DNA of 64,000 nucleotides from positions 34,141 through 98,140 of the IMG/VR virus record IMGVR_UViG_3300030116_007024, one strand, 5' to 3'. The DNA comes from a virus. Under the pieces are notes generated by a model, which was given only the letters and a program-made list of their open reading frames with translations, did not search any database and was not told the origin of the DNA. Positions 9,464-18,294 of this stretch are shown here, in pieces (position 1 is the first letter of the stretch; every line of letters begins with the position of its first letter). The position numbers were made by a program, and so were the translations under genes.

Positions 9464-10233
9464 TGAAACATCCTTATTTTGTACCAGATACAGTCCAAGA
9501 AGATAAAACAGAAGATGTCGATGATATGGTACGATTTATATCAGGGCATGAACTATTTAATAATAAAATGTATTATGATACATTGTATAATGTATTAACA
9601 GAATATGAGAAAACTAAGGATATTGATACTATTATAATGAGTTGGTTGCCTTTTTTAAAAATAAAAACTCCTATACCACATGAAGAAATGTTTGATGAGG
9701 CAAAACGATTATTACCATTTTTTGTTAATCATAGAGGAGATGCATACAACTGGAAAAGTTTATGCTTATGGGGACTAAGTCATGCACACACAGGTGTTCC
9801 TGAAGATTACGGCATGGAAGAAACCGAAGAACTAGAAGAACAATATATGGATTGGACAGATATGTCTAAGTTTTGTCCTGCTACTAAAAATTGGTTAGAA
9901 AATGATTTTGGTTTTAATAGTTTTACTAGAGTGCGTTTTATGTTAATTGAGCCAGGAGGTTACATTAAACCACATAGTGATACAGATCATTCAGAGTTAA
10001 TCGCAATTAACATTGCGTTAAACATGCCAAAAAAATGTTATTTTATAGTAGACAAATATGGATGTTTACCTTTAAATGCAGGAGATATATTTTTGTTTAA
10101 TAATTCATACACACATGCAGTATGGAATCAATCCAACGAACCGCGAATACATATGATAGTTTATGGTGGCAGAGACTGGAATTGGTGGGAGAAAAAAATA
10201 GTAGAAAATTTAAAAAATGTCACTAAGTTATAG
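9463..10233 (+). CDS. Aspartyl/asparaginyl beta-hydroxylase-like 2OG oxygenase
   Basis: 256 residues from the ATG at 9463, chosen because GGGAGT lies at the right distance upstream and the ATG overlaps the previous stop (TAATG). GGYIKPHSDTDHSEL supplies the first iron His (KPHSD), and the distal strand HAVWNQSNEPRIHMIVYGG supplies His and Arg. This is the layout of the Asp/Asn beta-hydroxylase family. Substrate unknown; one of at least nine 2OG-type oxygenases in the window. Confidence 0.75.
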   Translation: MKHPYFVPDTVQEDKTEDVDDMVRFISGHELFNNKMYYDTLYNVLTEYEKTKDIDTIIMSWLPFLKIKTPIPHEEMFDEAKRLLPFFVNHRGDAYNWKSLCLWGLSHAHTGVPEDYGMEETEELEEQYMDWTDMSKFCPATKNWLENDFGFNSFTRVRFMLIEPGGYIKPHSDTDHSELIAINIALNMPKKCYFIVDKYGCLPLNAGDIFLFNNSYTHAVWNQSNEPRIHMIVYGGRDWNWWEKKIVENLKNVTKL

Positions 10234-11095
10234 CATTAATAATATAGATTTTACTAATCCTGAACATAAAACTTGGGCAATATTTGCAAAAAGATTGCAT
10301 CAAGATATAAAGTTTGATAGTGATGCAGATATAGTGTTAGAACCAGGACAATTTGTAGATAGTCATAAAATATATGATTTACGTGATCAAAACTCGCATG
10401 TTTTTAAAACATGGTATAAAGAATGGGCTAACTTAGAAAATACTGTTTGGCTATGGCATTCGGATGAATTAAGTATACCAGATTTATATTTAGATACAAA
10501 GTTTGATACAATAGTTGCACCCGGTAGTGGGTTTTATGCATATGAAACTTGGTGTAAATTAGGCAGGCCTAATGCTAGAATTGTAATTTACGATTACAAT
10601 CCACATGCAATTAAATTTCAAAAAGAATTACATGAGTATTTTGATGGAATTGATTATCCGGCTTATCTTGGCGAATATATGGATCTAAATAAAGAATTAT
10701 ATGCTCCACCAAATACTGATAATAAAGTGTTTAATGAAGAGCATTGGAAAGAATATTTAAAACTAGATCATTGGATTATGCAAACAGATTTACTGCACGA
10801 TAATATTATTTTTTCATATCCAAAGGGTAAAACATTTTTTAGTGTTTCTGATATATTTGATTACCCAGAATTATTATTAAAATATGGATATGAAAAACTT
10901 AAAAAATATTATCTTGATTTTTTAAAATTTGGGCAAATAAATATAGGAAAGACTATTATATATTTTGAAAAACCTAACAATGCATATGTCGATAATAGTT
11001 TTAAAGAACATCCGTGGCACGAGTATTTAAAATTTAAAATACCAAAAGATACTATGTTGTATCTGTACGGAACAAGGTTTGAATTACGCCTATAA
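10217..11095 (+). CDS. YDYN-domain protein, single-domain member
   Basis: 292 residues. Contains FDTIVAPGSGFYAYE (Gly-rich loop after a strand), VIYDYNPHAIKFQKEL and a late FFSVSDIFDYP strand, in the order also seen in the C-terminal half of the product at 7970. A methyltransferase-like Rossmann fold is plausible but no catalytic motif is clear. It starts inside the previous gene (17-base overlap) and its stop codon lies inside a TATAAATA late-promoter candidate. Confidence 0.65.
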   Translation: MSLSYSINNIDFTNPEHKTWAIFAKRLHQDIKFDSDADIVLEPGQFVDSHKIYDLRDQNSHVFKTWYKEWANLENTVWLWHSDELSIPDLYLDTKFDTIVAPGSGFYAYETWCKLGRPNARIVIYDYNPHAIKFQKELHEYFDGIDYPAYLGEYMDLNKELYAPPNTDNKVFNEEHWKEYLKLDHWIMQTDLLHDNIIFSYPKGKTFFSVSDIFDYPELLLKYGYEKLKKYYLDFLKFGQINIGKTIIYFEKPNNAYVDNSFKEHPWHEYLKFKIPKDTMLYLYGTRFELRL

Positions 11096-11098
11096 ATA
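11091..11098 (+). promoter_or_regulatory. T4-type late promoter TATAAATA
   Basis: Perfect match to the T4 late consensus, 20 bases before the ATG at 11119, in the only clear gap (23 bases) between adjoining genes in the first half of the block. Transcription would start about 11104, leaving a short leader with GAGAG as ribosome-binding site. Confidence 0.55.
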
Positions 11099-11118
11099 TA
11101 GTATAATGAGAGATTCAA

Positions 11119-12936
11119 ATGGCAGAAAATAATAATAAAGATTTAATACGACTCTTTCCTGATAGACATAGCACTGATAAAAGATATATGTTTGCCTTAT
11201 GGGACAGACGGATTGGTTCGCCTAACTATAATGATGGAGACAAGGCAACGGATGGAATATCCAGTGTATTTGCTAAATTAGCATATGCAGAATTTGCAAA
11301 ATTATCAGGCAAAAAAATAATTGCTAGTGAAATAGCAAAAATATTCATAGAAGCAACTCAAAGCAATAAAGAATATCTTATAGTAATACCTACAACGGTG
11401 ACAATTATTAATGCTAAAAAAATGCAGGATAATATTGATGCTTTTATTGATGCAGATAATGATTGGATGGTTGCAGGACATTTAGGCGAACAAAGCATTC
11501 AGGCGTTTGTATATAATCAAAAAACATATTGGCGTAGTTTAGATGGTGAAGAACGCGAAGAAGATCCAATGATTAATATACAGGAGAGGTTTGGATATTT
11601 GTATGAAAATCCATTTATTATTAACATAGCAAAATATAAGTTACATGGAACATACGAATTTGGTGAACGATCAAGTTTAATGACTTCTCTCATAAAACAA
11701 AAAATAAACGACAATGTAATGACCGGGCATCCTGATAAAATAGAACAAGACACAGCCGAAGACCAGCAATATCAGTTTTGGGCAGATATATATGATTTAC
11801 CAGTAGATGTACACGGATGGTCGTTAATACATAATTGCGTACAAACAGATCAGAAAGTAATATCGTTAACGACTAATATTAGATCAGCATATTATAGTTC
11901 ATATTGGCCAGTACACGACTCTTTTATACATGATATAAACAGTAAAGCACAAGCAAGTACTGAAGCAATGCGATCTATACTTTCAATGGATAACAGAAAA
12001 GCATGGTTAGCAGAAACCAAAACCCAAGCAATGTCAAAAGATCCAATAGATGCTTGTAGTGATGACCAACAAGAATATTTAGGCATACTTCACGATTATG
12101 CAAACATGAAAGAAAATTGGGGAATAGGTAGTTTAAAACCGCAATGGAGTGGCGGAACCGATACTGCAATGTTAGGTACAGACGAGTTTACTGCTATCTC
12201 TAATTTACAACAACTTGTTGATTTGCCTAAATTTGATAGAATAATATCCGTAGCAAATGGTTTAAATGTTTGTCGTTTTATGGACAATTTAGATTTTACT
12301 AATGTTAAAGAAATATTTTGGATTAGTGGATCTCATAAAGCAATGGATTTTCAACGACAATTAGTAGCAGAAATACAAAGTAGAGTAAAAGCAGATACTC
12401 TTAGCGATTTTAATTATGGTACTTTTTATAATACATGGTTAGGAAACAATTCTAGTTGGATAGGCGATTATGCAGGTGTACAAGACATATTAGATGATAC
12501 ACTTAATATGTCTGAATCATATGTTAATGACTCTAACCTTGCCGTAATAGGCGATGCTAATATATCACATAAATTTGTTAGTTTTTCGTATTCGCCAATG
12601 AATCTTGCTCCAATGTTAAAACTAATGTTTAAAGAAAATTCATCATTAGAAAATGTGTTTATAGATTTTGACGACATGTTTATTAGTCCATATTATATGT
12701 TATCTTGTGTTAAAACACAACCTGATTATCTTCAAGGAAAAAACGATAATACTCGTCGAGATAATGATTTAGATCAAGGTAATAGATATAGACCAGAAAT
12801 AGAATTTAATGATGTAATATACTATCTTGGACAACAGGCTAACAGAAAAAGATTTGATGTTGAAAAAGATTTTACAATCTATCTACATTGTTTTTGGCCT
12901 GGTACATATACCGGTATTAACACTCAACTTTACTGA
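11119..12936 (+). CDS. Large two-domain accessory protein, distant YDYN-family member
   Basis: 605 residues, not recognised. The N-terminal ~190 residues contain a strand EYLIVIPTTVTIINAKK followed by an acidic helix. The C-terminal third carries FDRIISVANGLNVCRF, EIFWISGSHKAMDFQRQL and LAVIGDANIS, which align by eye in order and spacing with the YDYN domains of 7970 and 10217, although the YDYN residues themselves are replaced. A TATAAATA element precedes it, so it may begin a late transcription unit. Its stop overlaps the next start by 1 base. Confidence 0.65.
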   Translation: MAENNNKDLIRLFPDRHSTDKRYMFALWDRRIGSPNYNDGDKATDGISSVFAKLAYAEFAKLSGKKIIASEIAKIFIEATQSNKEYLIVIPTTVTIINAKKMQDNIDAFIDADNDWMVAGHLGEQSIQAFVYNQKTYWRSLDGEEREEDPMINIQERFGYLYENPFIINIAKYKLHGTYEFGERSSLMTSLIKQKINDNVMTGHPDKIEQDTAEDQQYQFWADIYDLPVDVHGWSLIHNCVQTDQKVISLTTNIRSAYYSSYWPVHDSFIHDINSKAQASTEAMRSILSMDNRKAWLAETKTQAMSKDPIDACSDDQQEYLGILHDYANMKENWGIGSLKPQWSGGTDTAMLGTDEFTAISNLQQLVDLPKFDRIISVANGLNVCRFMDNLDFTNVKEIFWISGSHKAMDFQRQLVAEIQSRVKADTLSDFNYGTFYNTWLGNNSSWIGDYAGVQDILDDTLNMSESYVNDSNLAVIGDANISHKFVSFSYSPMNLAPMLKLMFKENSSLENVFIDFDDMFISPYYMLSCVKTQPDYLQGKNDNTRRDNDLDQGNRYRPEIEFNDVIYYLGQQANRKRFDVEKDFTIYLHCFWPGTYTGINTQLY

Positions 12937-13775
12937 TGATAGAATACTCACATTTTGATAATTTAACAACCGGTATCTTTGAAGATACCGACACAGTACA
13001 AGTTATAGACATTCCTAGATTACATTTATACCAAGATAGACTTAAACGTGTAGAAGATACATGGAGGCAGTTTTCTTGGAATAAATGTGTATCAATTGGC
13101 GAAGATGAGCCACATATACATGAGTGGGTGTTTCCAAAAAACAAATTGTTTACTGGAGTGCAATATTCAAATGATGTTGTAGGTTATGATATAGATTATT
13201 ACGAACCTGAAACAGATGACGGCGACCCTAGTGGAAAAAAGGTTACCAGAGAAAAAATATATTGTTATGAGTGGACACATAGACGCTTTGGAAAACATTT
13301 ACCTTGGGCAAGATACTGGTACGATTTAGTTAATGATTTAGAATGTGTAGTTGAAAAATTATTGCCAGCATTTGATTTACCGGAAGATTCATATACACAA
13401 CGTCAATTAAACATTATAAAATATGAATGCAAAGAAGCAAGTAACAACGAAGAACTTAAAATACATAGACGTGAAAGCAGTGATAGATTTGGCGTAGATC
13501 ATATTGATGGTACGTTATTTGGATTGCACTTAGGAGAATCGCATCCTGAAATACATGCAAAACCAGACGGAGCAGATGAATATGTTAAACCAGATTTAAC
13601 AGGAAATAAAGTACTTTTATTAGTAGGAGAACATGCCGCTGATCTTAAAAACGGCCGTGGAACAGATCATAGATTATTTTACAACGGCGATTATCTAACA
13701 ACATCTCGTTATTCATTAATATTAGATATTACATTACGTTTTAAAGATGAAGAAGAACTAGAGCATCCTATGTAA
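12936..13775 (+). CDS. Probable 2OG/IPNS-type oxygenase-like protein
   Basis: 279 residues. VDHIDGTLFGLHLGESH gives an HxD pair (near 188), and GTDHRLFYNGDYLTTSRYSLILDITLRF gives a later His and an Arg-x-Ser, the co-substrate motif of isopenicillin-N-synthase-like dioxygenases. Order and spacing fit a jelly-roll oxygenase. The N-terminal half (EPHIHEWVFP and an acidic Tyr-rich stretch) is not recognised. Start is coupled to the previous stop (TGATG). Confidence 0.5.
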   Translation: MIEYSHFDNLTTGIFEDTDTVQVIDIPRLHLYQDRLKRVEDTWRQFSWNKCVSIGEDEPHIHEWVFPKNKLFTGVQYSNDVVGYDIDYYEPETDDGDPSGKKVTREKIYCYEWTHRRFGKHLPWARYWYDLVNDLECVVEKLLPAFDLPEDSYTQRQLNIIKYECKEASNNEELKIHRRESSDRFGVDHIDGTLFGLHLGESHPEIHAKPDGADEYVKPDLTGNKVLLLVGEHAADLKNGRGTDHRLFYNGDYLTTSRYSLILDITLRFKDEEELEHPM

Positions 13776-13776
13776 A

Positions 13777-14721
13777 ATGTTAGAATCAGACAAAATTATA
13801 ATAGACCCTACAAAATCAAGACAAAAAATGCCTAGAGAATATGCTATTCCTAGACGTGCTAGATTAATAGATCAAATAAGTTGGATTTATAGTGAATACA
13901 TTTCTGGTACTGCTGGAGATTTTTTCAGCCAATTTACTGCTGGAAGTAGTCCAAATATAATAGCATTTAATAAAATTTTACAACAAGATTTACCTGCTGA
14001 ACATGCTTTGTTTGCAACTAACGTAGAACTCGCAACTGTTAGAGGTGTTAATTTTAGTTCAAAAAATGTTATTGAAGCATGTTTATTTGATCAAGTAGCA
14101 AGTTTAAAAAATGTACTAGAAGGTTTATTAATTTATCAGTTATCTAAAAAGCGTGACGGTAATTGGACAAGAGATTATTTAGAAGGATACTTACAACTAA
14201 AGAAAGGATTTTTTACAACCCATCCACATGAATGCACTGGTTATAAAACAAACATAACAAGATTAAAACAGGAATTAGGAAGTGATAAATTAACATCTAT
14301 TGCAGTAGTACCATCTACATTTGAAAGTTTTTATTTTATGTGTAGTTATAGAGTATTAGGAAAGTCTATAGATAAAGAACATCAAAATACTGAAAGATTA
14401 AACGAAATTGCTAGAACTAATACTCGATCTTTATTAGAAGAATTTGCCTCATGGTTACAAGATATAAAGCATAGAAAAGATATTATATTTGTTGATCATA
14501 TTAATGGTATTGTAAACAATAAAGACAACTTTATTAATAAAATGGAAGACATTTTTGGCATGATTGATAGAGAATATTCTGACTATGTGATAAATTCCTA
14601 TATAGAAAAACGATTTAATAATAATTTAGATCGCATGGACAAATGGAAAGCAATTATGGAAAGAGAGTGGTTATCTAGCGAATATGCAGTAGATATTTTA
14701 AAGGAGCTAAGTATTATATGA
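13777..14721 (+). CDS. Hypothetical alpha-helical protein
   Basis: 314 residues, one base after the previous stop. No family recognised. It contains YSEYISGTAGDFFSQF near residue 40-55 and IIFVDHINGIVNNKDN near 230, with a mainly helical C-terminus. The arrangement (Gly-containing early loop, late Asp strand, then a helix with FGMIDREYS) is loosely like sulfotransferase-like proteins elsewhere in the window, but that is weak. It overlaps the radical SAM gene downstream by 4 bases. Confidence 0.65.
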   Translation: MLESDKIIIDPTKSRQKMPREYAIPRRARLIDQISWIYSEYISGTAGDFFSQFTAGSSPNIIAFNKILQQDLPAEHALFATNVELATVRGVNFSSKNVIEACLFDQVASLKNVLEGLLIYQLSKKRDGNWTRDYLEGYLQLKKGFFTTHPHECTGYKTNITRLKQELGSDKLTSIAVVPSTFESFYFMCSYRVLGKSIDKEHQNTERLNEIARTNTRSLLEEFASWLQDIKHRKDIIFVDHINGIVNNKDNFINKMEDIFGMIDREYSDYVINSYIEKRFNNNLDRMDKWKAIMEREWLSSEYAVDILKELSII

Positions 14722-15881
14722 GCCTAAGTAAAAGTGGTTACGATTTTACAAAAATACCATTTGATGATTTAGTACGAGTGGGCCAACGTAATATGTTATA
14801 TAGAGACTTGTTTACAGTCTCATGGTTACTTGGCAGATTTTGTAATTATAAATGTTCATATTGTTGGACCCATGGACGGAGTGATGAGCATGATCATAGA
14901 CCAACTGAGATGTGTCTTAGAACCATCGACGAAATTAAACGACAAGCCCGAGAGCGTGGTTTTAATAGTTTTCATTTTAGCCTCTCTGGGGGTGAGCCTA
15001 CATTGCATCCTGGTTACCTTGATATATTACGGCACCTTAATGATGACGTAGGTAATACAAATTACACAAGTGTACACATGACTTCAAACTGCTCGCAAGG
15101 GATGAAGTGGTTTGAGGAGTATGTTCGTGCGGTCAGTAACTTCCATAGAGCAAGTATAACATGCAGTTATCACAGAGAATATATTAAAAATACTAAAAAA
15201 CAAAATCAACTATCTGATAAATTAGAACTTTGTCAAGAATGGGATGTCCAAATTACAATAAATGTTGTAATGGTACCTGAGTGGTTTTGGCAAATAATGG
15301 ACGAAGTACAACTGTTTCATGAACGTGGAATCAATGTTACACTTAAACCACAAAGCAATCCTAATGCAACATTTGTTGTAGAAGGGTATACAGACGAAAT
15401 GCTAGAAATGTTACATAATGGAATGCCTCAACGTGGGTTTACAGAAGCAAAAAATAAACATGTTACACGACCTAAACCCACATTTATAAAAGCACCAGAT
15501 CCTATATACTGGGAAGAAAACGATGGCGTTCCACAACATTTTCAAGTAGAATTTAAAGATAGTAAGAATAAGCCATGGTTTATGGATCAAGCAGAACGTT
15601 TTAATGCATTTAATTTTAACAACTTTTTAGGATGGGAATGTAGTAGTGGTTATAGAAGCATTATTATACGTGAGCCTGACGGAAGTATTAAACGAAGTTA
15701 TAGTTGTGCTGATGAACCATTAGGTTATATATACGATGAATTTAATTTATTTGACGGGCCTAAGCCTTGTTTGAGCAAAAGTTGTGTTAGTTCTGCAGAT
15801 AGTAAAATACCTAAGCGTAAACCAGGAACTAAATTACCTTTGTGGCCAGGAGATAAAACATATGAGCTTCCATCTGTTTAA
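14718..15881 (+). CDS. Radical SAM protein with C-terminal SPASM-like cysteines
   Basis: 387 residues. Cluster motif CNYKCSYC at 42-49 lies near the N-terminus, the ordinary arrangement, unlike the N-twitch proteins upstream. LSGGEPTLHPGYL gives the SAM-binding GGE. The C-terminal part carries WECSSGYRSI, YSCADEP and CLSKSC, consistent with an auxiliary cluster domain. Such enzymes often modify peptides or proteins; target unknown. Its 3' end overlaps the next oxygenase gene by 20 bases. Confidence 0.8.
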   Translation: MSLSKSGYDFTKIPFDDLVRVGQRNMLYRDLFTVSWLLGRFCNYKCSYCWTHGRSDEHDHRPTEMCLRTIDEIKRQARERGFNSFHFSLSGGEPTLHPGYLDILRHLNDDVGNTNYTSVHMTSNCSQGMKWFEEYVRAVSNFHRASITCSYHREYIKNTKKQNQLSDKLELCQEWDVQITINVVMVPEWFWQIMDEVQLFHERGINVTLKPQSNPNATFVVEGYTDEMLEMLHNGMPQRGFTEAKNKHVTRPKPTFIKAPDPIYWEENDGVPQHFQVEFKDSKNKPWFMDQAERFNAFNFNNFLGWECSSGYRSIIIREPDGSIKRSYSCADEPLGYIYDEFNLFDGPKPCLSKSCVSSADSKIPKRKPGTKLPLWPGDKTYELPSV

Positions 15882-16488
15882 TACTTTAACGGCATATGGA
15901 GATCAATACGCCTTAAGGTTACGTGTAGAATTAGCTGATGTACTATTAGAATTAGATAATTATAAAAATAGTTGGACACCATATAACCCAAGAAAAAAGA
16001 TTAATAGATGGGGGTTAAGTTTAACAAATTTAGATGGAAAACTAGGACCAGGTCCTGACTTAGATAGTTTACGAGAATACAACGCAGAACACAATACAAA
16101 AATTAGAGAAAAAGACTTTATAGTACCTACTCCAGTATATGATATTTTTAGTGATGTTCTTGCTCCAATTTCACAATGGTTAGTGCGATGTCATTTATTA
16201 CAATTAAGACCTGGCGGATATTTTCCAACACACATTGATAATTATGGTACTGATATTGAATCGTTTAGGTTGCTTATACCTTTAGAAAATATGAATCCAG
16301 ATCATAGTTGGTTTATAATTGAAAATAAAATTTTATACTGGGAATATGGTGATATGTATTTTTTGAATACTTGCAAACAACATACATTGTTTAATGCTGG
16401 ATTTAAAAATATGACTATGGTTGTTTTAAATGTTTTATTAGAAAAAGAAGTAGTAGATTATATATTAAGTTCAAAGGTTATGTATTGA
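15862..16488 (+). CDS. Aspartyl/asparaginyl beta-hydroxylase-like 2OG oxygenase
   Basis: 208 residues from the ATG at 15862, chosen because CAGGAG lies about 10 bases upstream; a longer in-frame opening to 15784 is unlikely. GGYFPTHIDNYG provides the HxD iron pair, and HTLFNAGFKNMTMVVLNV the distal His. Preceding LLQLRP matches the strand seen before the HxD in Asp/Asn hydroxylase relatives (compare LLQPKSTYSIHND in the next gene). Probably paralogous to 9463 and 16485. Confidence 0.7.
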   Translation: MSFHLFNTLTAYGDQYALRLRVELADVLLELDNYKNSWTPYNPRKKINRWGLSLTNLDGKLGPGPDLDSLREYNAEHNTKIREKDFIVPTPVYDIFSDVLAPISQWLVRCHLLQLRPGGYFPTHIDNYGTDIESFRLLIPLENMNPDHSWFIIENKILYWEYGDMYFLNTCKQHTLFNAGFKNMTMVVLNVLLEKEVVDYILSSKVMY

Positions 16489-17039
16489 TGTATTGGGAAG
16501 AATTACCATATAAAATAGATGTAGATAAAATACAAGAAACATGGAAAGCAATACGACTTAAATCGGCCTTAAAAAAGACACGAAGAGGGTTAAATACTAC
16601 TGAGGGAGAACAAATCCAGTGGACAGATACAGCCCCTACTTTGCAAACTGCATTACAGTATAGTCAATATTCGGAAAACAAATATTTAGATCCTTGTCGT
16701 ATAGCAATTAAAGATACCGATTTTAAGGATATATTAGATTTTTATAAAGACACATATTTTGAAGAACTGATACAGGAGTTTAGCCTAGTAAGAACTAGGC
16801 TATGTTTATTACAACCAAAATCAACATACAGTATTCATAACGACCCTACGTGGAGAATACAAATTCCTGTGCTAACAAATAAAGATAATTACTTTATTTG
16901 GTTTGGTGATAAAATAGAAGTAAAGCATTTAGAATTGGGAAAAGCATACAAAGTTAACACAACAATTAATCATACTTTTGCCAACTTTTCTGACGAAGAA
17001 AGAATACATCTGTTAGGAGTCCAACATGACAAATCTTGA
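16485..17039 (+). CDS. 2OG oxygenase-like protein (Asp/Asn hydroxylase type)
   Basis: 184 residues. LLQPKSTYSIHNDPTWRIQIPV gives HxD (HND), then NHTFANFSDEERIHLLGVQH gives the distal His and Arg. Shorter than its neighbours, with an atypical N-terminus rich in charged residues. ATGA overlap with the previous gene. Substrate unknown. Confidence 0.65.
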   Translation: MMYWEELPYKIDVDKIQETWKAIRLKSALKKTRRGLNTTEGEQIQWTDTAPTLQTALQYSQYSENKYLDPCRIAIKDTDFKDILDFYKDTYFEELIQEFSLVRTRLCLLQPKSTYSIHNDPTWRIQIPVLTNKDNYFIWFGDKIEVKHLELGKAYKVNTTINHTFANFSDEERIHLLGVQHDKS

Positions 17040-17697
17040 AATATCCAAAATAGTACGTAGATGTCAACGTAACTGGGATCACTCAAAAAGTATACCAGAT
17101 GAACATGTAAAAGAATTGTTACATATAGCAAAACATGCACCTAGTAAACAAGACGAGGGTTATTACGATATTGCAGTTATACAATCAAGAAAAATAATTG
17201 AACAAATTTATCAACACACAGACGGATTTACGGTTCTTAATCCAGCAACAGGAAAATGGGATATAACATGGCTAAATGCACAGGCAAATGCTAATGTATT
17301 GTTTATTTGGCATCCTAAAGAACCTGACGCAAAAAATAATAGAAATTTTTGGAATAAAACAACAGGGCTAATACGGGACGGATATGAGGCAGAACGATTA
17401 GGACAAGCAAAACCAAATAATTCATTTAGTAGAGTTGTAGAAAATGCATATTGTGCTATGGGTTGTAGTATGGGTATTACTGCATGGGCGGCCGCCGAAA
17501 TGGGTTATGTAACTGGTTTTAATAAAAATATTGATATGGATGAGGTTGTAAAAATTACAGGAATGTCATACCCGAGGTTTAGTTTAGGAATAGGTTTTCC
17601 TAAGTTATCTGAGGATAAATGGTATGTATCAAATGAAGGTAACGAGTATACTCGGCATTCATTAAAAGAAAAACAAGTAACAGTAAAGTATTTTTAA
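17026..17697 (+). CDS. Nitroreductase-family FMN oxidoreductase
   Basis: 223 residues. An early RRCQRNWDHSKSIP followed by AKHAPSKQDEGYYDI matches the FMN-binding start of nitroreductases (R-x-R...APS). The middle NAYCAMGCSMGITAWAAAEMGY is the dimer/flavin helix, and SLGIGFPK the C-terminal strand. Family members reduce nitro compounds, quinones or flavins, and some modify natural products (dehydrogenation). Its position inside a cluster of radical SAM, oxygenase and PLP genes fits a tailoring role. Confidence 0.75.
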   Translation: MTNLEISKIVRRCQRNWDHSKSIPDEHVKELLHIAKHAPSKQDEGYYDIAVIQSRKIIEQIYQHTDGFTVLNPATGKWDITWLNAQANANVLFIWHPKEPDAKNNRNFWNKTTGLIRDGYEAERLGQAKPNNSFSRVVENAYCAMGCSMGITAWAAAEMGYVTGFNKNIDMDEVVKITGMSYPRFSLGIGFPKLSEDKWYVSNEGNEYTRHSLKEKQVTVKYF

Positions 17698-17706
17698 GGA
17701 AGAATA

Positions 17707-18294
17707 GTGAAAATTGAAAAGCATAGTTTCCCGTGGGATCATTGGACAATCAAAAATTCTTTGTCGCCAGAAACGGCTAGACGATGTTTTAATGCATGTA
17801 CTGCAAATAGAGGAGCAGTTTACCGCTACGGCAAACGATCTGGGCAAACATATGAAAAACGTACTTTTTTAGAAAGTATGTGGTGGCAAAAGGAATTGGA
17901 TGCAACGTGGCTCAACCCAACACTTTTGCCTTATATAAAAGAAAATTGTAGCAAGCATTATAAATTTCAGGAAGGAGATAGATGGAGATTAGAATTTACT
18001 GCCGATCCTCCAGGCTTTCATTTAGATATGCATCCTGATATTAAAGAGAAAAAACTGTCATTAATGGTGTACTTAGGACAAGAAACAAACGAAGGAACAA
18101 CGTTATATGATGGTAAAGGAAAAACAAAACATGTACCAAGTGGGTTTAATACAGGCATGTTCTTTTTTCCAGATACACATACATTACATGGGTTCCCTAA
18201 GGAACGAGCAGTACCTAGATATAGATATGCCATTATCTTAAATATAGTTGATAAGAACTTTTCAGAAGAACCCACCTGGCCCGTAACTTTTTAA
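17707..18294 (+). CDS. 2OG-Fe(II) oxygenase (prolyl-hydroxylase-like)
   Basis: 195 residues with a GTG start at 17707 preceded by AAGGAAGA at good spacing. PGFHLDMHPDIKEKKLSLMVYLG contains the HxD pair; LHGFPKERAVPRYRYAIILNI supplies the distal His and the co-substrate Arg; GTTLYDGKG lies between, as in small phage prolyl-4-hydroxylase-like proteins. Stop overlaps the next ATG by one base (TAATG). Confidence 0.8.
   Translation: MKIEKHSFPWDHWTIKNSLSPETARRCFNACTANRGAVYRYGKRSGQTYEKRTFLESMWWQKELDATWLNPTLLPYIKENCSKHYKFQEGDRWRLEFTADPPGFHLDMHPDIKEKKLSLMVYLGQETNEGTTLYDGKGKTKHVPSGFNTGMFFFPDTHTLHGFPKERAVPRYRYAIILNIVDKNFSEEPTWPVTF

Noticed and set aside
14830-15051. A second frame inside the radical SAM gene at 14718.
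   Set aside because: It overlaps the conserved CxxxCxxC and GGEP region of the real frame and has no recognisable content.
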